This document shows positions 1 through 8,114 of a stretch of DNA of 10,454 bases, in pieces. The position numbers were made by a program, and so were the translations under genes. The stretch is from Pleurotus ostreatus/Saccharomyces cerevisiae fusant. Lineage: Eukaryota > Opisthokonta. Where the stretch lies: the NCBI GenBank assembly GCA_024196135.1, contig JAMQCK010001244.1, forward strand, positions 1 to 10,454, given 5' to 3'. The notes beneath the pieces were generated by a model. The model was given only the letters and a program-made list of their open reading frames with translations, ran no database searches and was not told the origin of the DNA. Positions within the stretch are counted from its first letter, which is position 1. Each line of letters starts with the position of its first letter.

Positions 1-3000
1 CGGAGCTCGACATTCTGTTCGATAGCGAGTATGAGGAGAAAGTATCAAAGTTTGCAGCCGAGGGCGCGAACGTGATATACGTCGTGAAGGCGAGGGAAGG
101 ACCAGTCGACAGTGCGTATGCAGCCAACCAGCAACCGCAGCTCAGGTGCTCACCTACGTCCAGCGGAGGCCTACAACAATTTCACATACGAGCTCACGCC
201 CCACCTTTCCTACCATCCGAGCCATGTCCTCACTCTCGCCATCATCAAGCGCAGTCAAACGCTCGATCCAACCGCGCCGCTTGTCACTCAGCTCCACATA
301 CTCAACCTCTTTGGCGGCGAGGAGACACCGTATGAGAGTTTGCACGCCGTCGTCAGCCATGCAGTCAAGCCGTACTTTGACGCCTTCGTCGGCGCGCGCG
401 GCGCGAACAAGGAGGGTGGCGACGCAAAGATGGGCATCCCGATGACGAAGAAGAAGTTCGCCGAGCTCGAGCTATCGCTGCTGCACCTCCAGCAGAACGT
501 CGAGATCCCAGAGACCCACCTCGTCATTCACCCGGTCATCCAGCGCGCGGTCGAGCAGGCTGAGGCGGCGGGCGCACGCCCAAATATCTCATTCATCCCA
601 CCCAAGCTGCTCAACGACAGTTCCTTCCTCAACTCGCTACACGCCAATGTCAACTCGTGGATCAAGGCGATCCAAGGCGTCACGAAGCTCAACCGGGACG
701 TCGCCTCCGGCACCGCGTCGCAGGAGATCAACTTTTGGCTGTCACTCGAGCGCGCCCTGGAGGGCATCGAGGCCCAACTACGCAGCGAGGCCGTCAACAT
801 GGTCATGGACTGCCTGCGCAATGCCAAGCGCTTCCACGCCACTGTCTCCTTCATCGCCGACACCGGCCTCAAGGACGCGACGGACCTGGTGCACAAGTAC
901 AACCAGCTGATGAAGGATTTCCCCCTCAACGAGCTCCTCTCCGCCACCGACCTCGACAAGATCCAGGAGTCGCTCAACCTCATCTTCAACCACATCAACC
1001 GCAAGCTCAAGCTCTCGCCCTACCCTATCCGCCGCGCGCTCCCGCTCGTCGAGGCCATCTCGCGCGACTTCAATGACCAGCTGCTTCGCATCCTTACCTC
1101 GCACCGCCTCGCGTACACGCCGTACGAGACCTTCGACCGACTCCTCGGGCAGACGATGGACATCTTCCGCACGTGGGACGAGCACATCAAGGAGTTCACT
1201 AACGTCGCGCGTGAGGTGACGAGGAAGCGGTCGGAGCGCTTTATCCCTATTAAGGTCGTGCCGGCGCACGGGAAGCTGCAGGAGCGCGTGCGGTATCTGC
1301 GCGATTGGCGCAAGCAGCACGAGCAGCTGGCGGTGATGACGGGTCCGACGAAGGGCCTCGGCGCGGAGGTCGGCGGCGCGGGCGGTATGGACATGGAGGA
1401 GGAAGTGAAGGAGGCGTACGAGGTGATCAAGCGGATAGACGTTTTGGATGTGTCTGTCGGTGCGTATCTTTTGAAAGGTGTGATCTCAGCTGACGTTTCG
1501 CGCAGAGGGTACCGAGATCTGGGTCGCTGCGGAGAACGCGTACAACGAACGTGTCTCTCGGGTAGAGAACCAGATCATTGCGCGGTTGCGAGACAGGCTA
1601 GGGACAGCAAGAAACGCTAACGAAATGTTCCGCGTGTTCTCGAAGTTCAACGCTCTGTTCGTCCGGCCGAAGGTATACTTCTTCATTTGCGAGATGATCC
1701 TCCACACTGACCAGTACATCAGATTCGTGGTGCTATCCAAGAGTACCAGACGCAGCTTATTGACTCCGTGAAGGAGGATATCAAGCATCTCCATGACAAA
1801 GTTCGTGTGGCAGCCCGCCAGTGGAAATTAGTACTGACCTCAATCGTAGTTCAAAACCCAATATCGCAACTCAGAAGCCTACCACATGTCGCAAATGCGC
1901 GACCTACCACCCATCGCGGGCGCCATCATTTGGGCACGGCAGATCGAGCGACAGCTGCTCACCTACATGAAGCGCGTCGAAGACGTTCTCGGTAAAGGCT
2001 GGGAGCTCTACGCCGAAGGCCAAAAGCTCCAAGCCGAGTCCAATGCCTTCCGCAAGAAGCTCGACACGCGCCCCGTCTACGACGCCTGGCTGCACGACAT
2101 CAACCGGCGCAACATGGGCGTCGACGGGCGGCTGTTCGAGATCCTCAAGCTGCGCGGCGGCGGCTTCCAGCTCGCGGTGAACTTCGACCCGCAGATCATC
2201 ACGCTGTTCAAGGAGGTGCGGAATATCCTGTGGCTGGGATTCCAGGTGCCGCACGCGATCACGAATATGGCGAAGGACGCGAAGCGGGTGTACCCGCATG
2301 CGGTGAGCTTGATGGAGACGGTGCGCACGTATGGGCAGACGCTGGATCTGGTGGAGAACAACAAGGGCATCGAGTGGCTGGTGGCGGAGTATAGGAATGA
2401 GTCGCAGCGGATGATCTCGAAGGGTGAGTAGGGCGACAAGGGCCCGACATCAGTATGTTGACCACTGCCAGGCATGAACATCCGATGGGACCATTTCGTG
2501 AATCAGTATGATACCTCAAGATACATGTCGGGCCCGGATGCGCGCGACAACCGGCACATTCAGTTTGTGCGGGAGTTCGCAAGTGTCGTGTCGATGTTGC
2601 AGGTCAGCAACGAACGTCCTTCCGGCACGAGCGCCTGCTGAAACCTCTTTCAGGACAAGACGAACAGTGTGATCGACTTGTACAAGGACATGCTGCGCGC
2701 GGTCGAGGACCTTGGGACATGTCCATATACTACGGAAGCCTTTTCAGAGCTGCTCAGCAAGGTCCAAGCTGCTGTATGTCTATGCATTCGCTCCAACCCC
2801 CTCCAAACCTGACGAATCGCTCAGATCGATCGCCTGAACCTCGAGGGTTACGCAAACCTGGAACACTGGGTCGCGGAGCTCGACAAGCGGATAGAAAGCA
2901 TCCTCTTGCAACGGCTCACGCAGATCATCCAGGTGTGGTGCTCCGAATTCGATCGGCACGATGATACGGAGCGTGCTCTGCCACCCTTGCGGGACATCAC

Positions 3001-3867
3001 GAACAAGCGGAGAGACCGTCGAGGGTTTAAGGAAGAGAAGGTGCGGAAGGCTCGTCTCACCGTCAGAGGAATCGGACTAACGCCATCTTCCGTCCAGTTC
3101 CTTGAGGGCAACATGACGATCAAACCTATCGTTCATGAAATAAGGATACAGAATCAAGTCATCTTCTTGGACCCTCCAATAGAATATGCACGCGCGAGCT
3201 GGATAGCGCAGCTGCACGAATGGCTCGGTACGTGTTGACTTGTGACTCGGAAGGAACCTGTCTGGTCCTCAACCTTCACTAGGTGTCGTCTGCAGATTGC
3301 GGCGCATACAGAGTTCTCGATATGAGATTGGGTTGCAGATCGCTGGCGCGAATGCAACAGAGACGACATACACCTCACTCGTAAGTACTCGAGGTGCTGG
3401 GGATGATATACTTGCTGACCAGGCCGTAGCTCACCCGCTTCCCGGATAATGGCGTCCTGGAACGCCCCTTCGCCCTCATCGAGCAGAAGGTGCAGCAGCT
3501 GCGCGACTACGTCGCCAAGTGGCTCCAGTTCCAGTCCCTTTGGGACCTCGAAGCCGAATACGTCTTCAACCGCCTCGGCGACTCGCTCGCCAACTGGCAG
3601 CAGCTGCTCACCGAGATCAAGAAGGCGCGCTCGACGTTCGACACGTCGGACACGCAGAAATCGTTCGGCGTGTGCGTGATCGACTACGAGCAGGTGCAGG
3701 CGCGCGTGAACGCGAAGTACGACGCGTGGCAGCGGGATATCCTCAGTCGCTTCGGCGTCAAGCTCGGGAATGCAATGAAGGAGATGCACGCGGCGATCCT
3801 GAAGGCGCGCAACGACCTCGAGCACCAGTCGATCGAGGGCTTGGTCGGCGCGCCGCGGAGGTTCTGA
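1..3867 (+). CDS. dhc1: Cytoplasmic dynein heavy chain, N-terminal tail subunit of a split heavy chain (5' partial)
   Basis: Tail (stem) of the minus-end-directed microtubule motor. In the family this part dimerises the heavy chains and carries the intermediate and light-intermediate chains; in fungi dynein drives nuclear migration and vesicle transport. Exons read here: (1)3-111, 164-1459, 1506-1672, 1723-1800, 1850-2423, 2472-2602, 2654-2773, 2825-3040, 3098-3227, 3283-3380, 3430-3867. They join in frame into 1118 residues plus TGA; the start codon lies upstream of the window. Family-like stretches include [20 protein letters not shown] near the start, [32 protein letters not shown] and [19 protein letters not shown] (DHC_N1-type tail). 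A Gly-rich insert ([15 protein letters not shown]) sits near 1362-1407. The protein ends [16 protein letters not shown]; ordinary heavy chains continue from there into linker and AAA+ ring. No P-loop is present. The identification is firm; the splice sites are inferred. Confidence 0.93.
3041..3097 (+). other. Stop-free, in-frame 57-nt intron in dhc1
   Basis: Donor GTGCGG follows GAAGAGAAG, a CTAAC branch site lies at about 3078-3082, and acceptor CAG ends at 3097. The length is a multiple of three and no in-frame stop occurs, so an unspliced transcript would add 19 residues between the charged RRGFKEEK segment and [11 protein letters not shown] treat it as an intron because of the strong branch site and because the added residues do not look like dynein tail. 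The other two dhc1 introns divisible by three that I checked at 2603 and 2774, and the 48-nt one at 2424, all contain in-frame stops. Confidence 0.75.
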
Positions 3868-4559
3868 GGTGCGCCGTCTGCAGCCTGAAGACCGCACTCT
3901 GGCTCGCGTTGCTGCCCTGCTTCTTTTGCTACCCACCTTTTCTTCGCTCTACATAATATGTTTCTCGGTCGCTGTTGGTCGCTCGCTCAGCCTGTTGTTT
4001 ATATATCCCTCTCCTTGACCACTTCAACTCTCACGTCGTTTGCATACCGGCTTACAGCATATTCATGTACCACTAGAGTGTGTCTGTTCAGTAATTCATT
4101 CTGGATCTAGTCCTTACCTCGTCTCATCTCTCTCAAATGATCTACTAAAGAGTTCTCAGCGAAGTGAAAGAATTTACCAAGATGTCAGCCTTGGAGCGGG
4201 GGTTGTCGCACGGCCGTGCGCGCGCTAGTCACCCGTTCGGCGCTCAAATTCATTCCGACTCTCAAATAAATTATGAAGATTGCTCGACAATGCACGAACT
4301 CACCCAAGTAAATTACTGAAGCTTCTGAGGATGTCGAAAGTAATTATTGAACAGACGCACTCTACTTCATGTTATATTCCTCTAACGACTTCTAATGCGA
4401 GTCTCATGGAACGATCCTTGGCGAATGTGGTTCTGATGGAGGTGCTTGGGGCGCTACGTATGTGCGGTCAGAGTCTTGGCAAGGTGATCATGATGATCAG
4501 TGTTCAGCCTGATTTGTGCATTTGCCCCCGGTCCCCTATTCTATTTCTTTTCCGTCATC
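3868..4559. other. Intergenic region between dhc1 and the EFM5-type gene
   Basis: About 690 nt that should hold the dhc1 3' untranslated region and the promoter and leader of the next gene. It is pyrimidine-rich near 3898-4030 and becomes relatively AT-rich from about 4080 to 4400. A short run with two TGATCA palindromes (4485-4499) and a CT-rich tract just before the ATG at 4560 are the only patterns noted. I found no reading frame resembling the dynein linker or motor and no RNA gene. No canonical TATA or polyadenylation signal could be assigned with confidence. Confidence 0.6.
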
Positions 4560-5526
4560 ATGTTCGCCGAATTTCCTGAGCTCAGAGATCCCCCATCCCC
4601 CACCACGACCTGCTCCAGCTCCCCGCCTACCCTCGACACGAGCACCCTCGCCCTCCTCGATGACTTCCTCTCCACTAAAGCACAGGAAGAGGCCCGCCTA
4701 AACGAGCTCGCGCTCGCCACCGCTAGTCTCACCACCAGCGACAACGAGGACGCTGAGGATGTAGATGATTCCGCCCCCGCGACCCCGCCCAAGCCCAAGA
4801 TGATGTCCGTCGACGAGTACCAGGCCGCATTCGGCGAGGATTGGCAGTTGAGCCAGTTTTGGTGCGCCTTGTTCCGCATGCGGCTCGAGGGGTGCTAACG
4901 CGGTCGATCGTTCCTTCCTCCAGGTACAGCGCGCGCTTCGCCCGCCGGCTCGCGCAGGCGATCCACAGCCTCGTCCAGTCCTCGTCGACGATTGCGTTCA
5001 TGTGCTGCCCAACCGCGTACGTGGGCTTCCAGCATGAGTATGCGCACGAGGGGGCGCGGCTCCTGGAATTCGACCCGCGGTTTGAGCTTCTGGGGCGCGA
5101 GCAGTACGTGCGGTACGACCTGAACGAGCCGGAGAAGCTGCCATCGAGCATCAGAGGCAAGGTGGATGTAGCCGTCGTGGACCCACCATTCTTGAACGAG
5201 GTGCGTATAACGTCTGGGTGATGAGCGAGGGGTGATCGGGGTGATCGGGGGGAGCTGACACTGAACGGCAGGACACGAATGCAAAGGCGATCGAGGCGCT
5301 TAAGCTACTGCTTGCACCCAACGCGAAGCTACTGCTACTCACCGGGGTGTCTACGGAGGCGATCCTTGAGCGTCTGTACACGGCACCGCCGGTGGGCCCG
5401 CTCGTAAAGACCGCGCTTGAGGTCGAGCACGGGAGCGGCCTTGCCAATGACTTCGCGTGTTGGGGCAATTGGCCAGAAGCGAAAGACCTGGGCAGGAATC
5501 TTGACGACGATCACGACAAGCCATGA
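4560..5526 (+). CDS. EFM5: EFM5-type protein-lysine N-methyltransferase (eEF1A methyltransferase)
   Basis: S-adenosylmethionine-dependent methyltransferase of the family formerly called N6AMT2 (human EEF1AKMT1). Yeast Efm5 methylates a lysine (Lys79) of elongation factor eEF1A in the cytoplasm. Exons 4560-4861, 4924-5200 and 5272-5526 give 277 residues; introns of 62 nt (branch GCTAACG near 4894) and 71 nt. Residues 1-80 are low-complexity and acidic. Recognisable family blocks follow: DWQLSQFWYS (94-103), FMCCPTAYVGF, FDPRFELLG with YVRYDLNEPEKLP, the catalytic DPPF (187-190) and LLLLTG (213-218). The C-terminal block ANDFACWGNW (251-260) stands where relatives usually carry an NEFRCY-like motif with aromatic Tyr; here the aromatics are Trp. 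The ATG at 4560 is chosen because it opens the coding frame after a CT-rich leader; an upstream in-frame non-ATG extension is not convincing. The length is slightly above the yeast protein (about 248). Confidence 0.9.
5231..5252 (+). repeat. GTGATCGGGG tandem copies inside an EFM5 intron
   Basis: The second intron of the methyltransferase gene (5201-5271) contains two adjacent copies of the 10-mer GTGATCGGGG, preceded by the related GATGAGCGAGGG. This makes the intron G-rich and slightly longer than the first one. It looks like a local duplication with no visible coding consequence. Confidence 0.6.
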
Positions 5527-5684
5527 TCGAGCGCTGGCTACAGTCGATCGCCTGGCGATGTCCCTGCCCTATCGAGAATATTTGGACCGTCGCTCGATAC
5601 AAGCCCAGTGCATCTCCCGCACGGCGTCTCGCGCGTCGACTCCTCTTCCGGCAATTTATATGATGATGAGCGACATAGGCCAAT

Positions 5685-5716
5685 CTAGAGAACATGCTAC
5701 TCAAAGCTAGAGAACA
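5685..5716 (+). repeat. Direct repeat CTAGAGAACA, two copies 22 nt apart
   Basis: CTAGAGAACA occurs at 5685-5694 and again, identical, at 5707-5716. It lies about 160 nt beyond the methyltransferase stop codon. It may be a duplicated binding site or the trace of a small duplication; nothing ties it to a known element. Confidence 0.55.
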
Positions 5717-5794
5717 GACGACCCAGCAGCTGATCTTAACGATCAAGGTCTACGGTACCAGGCCTTCTCCCGCGAAGGTTCTCCATACACCCTA

Positions 5795-5821
5795 CTCTGT
5801 ATACTGCTGCTATATACAGAG
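5795..5821 (+). repeat. Perfect 9-bp inverted repeat followed by a T-run
   Basis: CTCTGTATA (5795-5803) pairs perfectly with TATACAGAG (5813-5821) across a 9-nt loop. A run of six T follows about 12 nt downstream (near 5833-5838). It could form a hairpin in RNA, possibly in the 3' region of the methyltransferase transcript. Its function is unknown; chance formation is possible for a stem this short. Confidence 0.5.
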
Positions 5822-6085
5822 ATCCCAGGCCTATTTTTTCCCATTTTCAGTCCCATGCTCCTCAACTCGCAGTCAAGATCGCTCCTGACAAGGTCACCGC
5901 ACCCGCCGGCTCTCACAGGCATACAAGCCGATTCTCACAACCTGAGCGCTCCGGTCCGTTCCCTTGGTGTAGCAAGCGCAGTTGCACGTTCCCTATCTAT
6001 CACACGTTCTTACAGTGTCGCTGAGTCTGAAAGAGATACCCATCCATCTCCACATGAGAGAGTTCGCTGCGCTGGCACTAGTAAG

Positions 6086-6121
6086 GATATCCCCTTTGGG
6101 ATGTCAAAGACATCACGTGAT
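6086..6121 (+). promoter_or_regulatory. Cluster of overlapping palindromes including ATCACGTGAT
   Basis: Three dyads overlap: GATATCCC/GGGATGTC with a CTTT loop and one G-T pair (6086-6105), GATGTC-AAA-GACATC (6100-6114) and the perfect 10-bp palindrome ATCACGTGAT (6112-6121), which holds a CACGTG E-box. CACGTG is the known target of fungal bHLH factors of the Cbf1/Pho4 type. It lies about 2 kb upstream of the kinase, so any target gene is uncertain. Confidence 0.35.
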
Positions 6122-6469
6122 ATGTTGAACTTCTGTGACAGCCTGTGACTGCACCTGGTGCTCTGCTTGCCACGCTGCTTTGTGCCCTCGTGCTTTTATC
6201 ATCCCGATTCAACTCACTTGAGCTCTGGTTTCACGGACCTCTTATCTATTGTCAAGCGAAAGAAAGGCAGGAAGCGTGATAAGTCGCCTCGCCAGGTGAC
6301 GAGCCGGAGCCTATCGAGTCGGGGATCGTCGCTCGGGGGCTATAGTATCTATTCAAAGGTCCGTATGCTGACTACCATTGTGGGATCTTGTGTGATCCTG
6401 GGAAGTAGCGCGAAACCTTCCCTGGTATCATCACGGAAGCTTAGCGCAGCCGTTGCTGGCATCATAGCG

Positions 6470-6650
6470 TCAACTTTGATTCGGAGCCATTTATCGTGAG
6501 CGTACTCGTTGAATGATATCAGGACGCGTACACAGTCCACTCGGTGCCCATACAGAGCCCACACGGAGTTGCGTCAATGAGCGTCAAGTAGACTTCCCTC
6601 TGGATCAGTGCGGCCATACCGCTAGTTAGCGAGGCCTCGTTTTGTTGGCA
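6470..6650 (-). pseudogene. Possible decayed fragment of a fungal multi-pass membrane protein (DUF6534-like)
   Basis: On the minus strand one frame reads ALIQREVYLTLIDATPCGLC and, after a frame change near 6560, a second reads WALYGHRVDCVRVLISFNEY followed by AHDKWLRIKV. Joined by eye these recall the first two transmembrane segments of the large Agaricomycete family of integral membrane proteins annotated DUF6534 (LYG-x-HCVQV-x-x-YF-like pattern). No intact start, no third segment and no continuation toward lower coordinates were found, so if real it is a small relic. The resemblance is from memory and may be coincidental. Confidence 0.27.
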
Positions 6651-7183
6651 GTCGGCGAGCAAGCAGCCGTCACTGGCACCCGGCGAGCTTTGAAATTTGA
6701 GGCCGTAAGAGCCGAGGTAGCCTACCGTATATGGGTCGCGCGTACACAATTGCATGGCTGGAGCAGGAGCAGTCATACGATTGGAGGATACGGAATCGCA
6801 CGCGTTGACGTGAAGACGTTATTGGAGTGCAGATGCGCGCAGATAAGCCGTGGAAGAACTTCGTTGAGGACGGCAAACCTCGGGACTAGTAACCACATAG
6901 CTAGGAGGGGATAGAGGTTACCAGGATGGAAACGGCTGATATCTTGGCCTAGCCGACGCGAGCCGCTACTGCACCTGTGGACGCCTTATTGGACAAGTAC
7001 TAGCTAGAGAGGGCTAGGATAGTATGGCCGGGACGCGGAAACGCTCATGTGGTAACGAGGGCCGCCTTAGGAGTTGCACTGATAGATGCCAGAGTTTCAG
7101 GGCAGAAGTCGGGCCAAGTACGCTGAGAACGAAGAAGCGCCGTCTCTCGCTGGGCCCAGAAATCCATTCAGCGGCCCATTGAG

Positions 7184-7223
7184 TCCAAGCGGCACAAAAG
7201 CGTTCCAAGCAGCACAAGAGCGT
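7184..7223 (+). repeat. 20-nt imperfect tandem duplication
   Basis: Two head-to-tail 20-nt units, 7184-7203 and 7204-7223, each beginning TCCAAGC and ending GCGT, differ at only two positions (G/A and A/G). The unit is C- and A-rich and lies outside any recognised gene. Confidence 0.75.
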
Positions 7224-7290
7224 AGAGTCGTCCCAAAGCAGCGGCGCCGGGGGCCGGAGAGGAAGGCGACTGAAATGCTATACCGGGAGT

Positions 7291-7313
7291 CTCCCTGCTG
7301 CGTCGGCAGGGAG
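7291..7313 (+). repeat. Perfect 8-bp inverted repeat (CTCCCTGC / GCAGGGAG)
   Basis: CTCCCTGC at 7291-7298 and GCAGGGAG at 7306-7313 form a GC-rich stem with a 7-nt TGCGTCG loop. It sits directly before a pair of 15-nt direct repeats. This would be a stable hairpin if transcribed. No associated gene is recognised. Confidence 0.6.
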
Positions 7314-7358
7314 TTGCCTGCGATGGCATAGAGAGTTGCCCGCGTTGCCCGCGATGGC
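7313..7358 (+). repeat. 15-nt direct repeat GTTGCC[T/C]GCGATGGC
   Basis: Copies at 7313-7327 and 7344-7358 differ at one base; a partial third copy (GTTGCCCGC) lies at 7335-7343. The arrangement suggests stepwise local duplication next to the 7291-7313 hairpin. Confidence 0.65.
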
Positions 7359-7809
7359 GTCGGCGCGCTGGCCCGTGGACGCCTCGCAGCGAGATCGTTC
7401 ACCAGCGCCCGTTCCAGACGCGCTATTTTCGCCGTTGACGCTGGTGGCGTATGTCTGTCGTCTGCTCAGCCTCCCCCTGCGTCAGCTGCCTGCGACGTCG
7501 CCTGCGCGTCGTCTGGGGCGGGGGCGAGGAAGGAAGAGCCGTAGCTGTGTACCCAGGAAATTTCGCGAAGTCGGGGAGAGGGGGGAGCGGGGGGCTATGA
7601 CGGTTGCCGACGGCCGGTCGGCACATGGCTTCCGAAGGGGGAGGGAAACCGGGAAGAAAGCAGGAATTGTGGGCTTCCTCATTGGATGCGCTGCGCATTG
7701 TATGGGGTTGAATGGGGGGAAGGGGCTCTCGAGGGCTGGCAGCAAAGGGAGTGCAGAAAAGGGACGGAAAACAAACATACACGCGGCCTGCTCCATCGGA
7801 CACGGGCAT

Positions 7810-7815
7810 CACGTG
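7810..7815 (+). promoter_or_regulatory. CACGTG E-box about 300 nt upstream of the kinase ATG
   Basis: CACGTG within CATCACGTGTGG. The hexamer is the consensus of fungal bHLH regulators of the Cbf1/Pho4 class. Its position fits a promoter element of the downstream kinase gene, but a six-base match alone is weak evidence. Confidence 0.3.
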
Positions 7816-7823
7816 TGGCGGAT

Positions 7824-7849
7824 GGCAAATAATCGATTAAGGCAAATAA
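7824..7849 (+). promoter_or_regulatory. Paired GGCAAATAA direct repeats (forkhead-like) around an AATCGATT palindrome
   Basis: GGCAAATAA occurs at 7824-7832 and 7841-7849, 17 nt apart start to start, with the palindrome AATCGATT (7831-7838) between. GCAAATA fits the forkhead core RYAAAYA. The block is conspicuously AT-rich within a GC-rich upstream region, about 270-290 nt before the kinase ATG, and is a good promoter candidate. Confidence 0.35.
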
Positions 7850-7993
7850 AGTCGGATTTTGTTCTTGTCCTTCACCACCACCATCGTCGCTGCCCAGAGA
7901 GATAAACGTCTCGCGCTCAGCGTCGAGGGTCCGTCCCTCTGCCGCTTGACCGCTTGTTGATCTGACCCTTACTTCTTCTGCCGGCAACTCGCT

Positions 7994-8017
7994 ATGTGTC
8001 ATATATCCAACCTTTAA
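7994..8017 (+). promoter_or_regulatory. Short upstream ORF in the probable kinase 5' leader
   Basis: ATG at 7994 opens a seven-codon frame (MCHISNL) ending in TAA at 8015-8017, about 100 nt before the kinase start and in a CT-rich tract typical of fungal leaders. If the transcript begins upstream of 7994, it could lower or condition translation of the kinase. The transcription start is unknown. Confidence 0.3.
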
Positions 8018-8114
8018 TCTCTTTCTCTGCTCCACCCCACCCACCGACTCGAATCGGTCGCAAATTGGCACGCACACGCACAAACAACACATCATTCTCC
8101 TTCCAGACGATATC

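Larger units (their letters stand above)
5527..8114. other. Long gene-free region (about 2.6 kb) between the methyltransferase and kinase genes
   Basis: No reading frame here shows a recognisable domain, convincing intron-exon pattern or coding-like composition; those present are under 200 codons and mostly rich in Ser, Arg and Pro. The stretch should contain the methyltransferase 3' end and the kinase promoter and leader (roughly 7800-8114, CT-rich). Between them lie short repeats, hairpins and a possible decayed membrane-protein fragment, listed separately. No tRNA-like B box (GGTTCGANTCC) was found. Candidate content includes decayed coding sequence, an unannotated noncoding RNA or a gene with many tiny exons that I could not reconstruct. 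Confidence 0.6.

Noticed and set aside
778..1320. Minus-strand open frame of 180 codons in the dynein gene
   Set aside because: Antisense shadow of strong dynein-tail coding on the + strand.
3154..3936. Minus-strand open frame of 260 codons
   Set aside because: Overlaps the last three dynein exons and their introns in antisense; no recognisable domain.
3868..4559. Continuation of dynein into the motor through an intron after SIEG
   Set aside because: No downstream frame resembles the expected next residues of the tail or the linker, the only nearby GT (3844) gives no workable junction, and a separate gene starts at 4560.
5201..5271. Read-through of the EFM5 intron as coding sequence
   Set aside because: It meets an in-frame TGA at about 5219-5223, and removing it restores the conserved DPPFLNED-TNAKAIEALK continuation.
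5855..6499. Two consecutive plus-strand open frames of 97 and 113 codons as a possible small gene
   Set aside because: Ser/Arg-rich products without a motif, no convincing intron linking them, and no CaaX end that would suggest a mating pheromone precursor.
7336..7905. Plus-strand open frame of 189 codons upstream of the kinase
   Set aside because: Basic, low-complexity product with no domain, uses a non-ATG start for its full length, and overlaps repeats and the promoter-like module.
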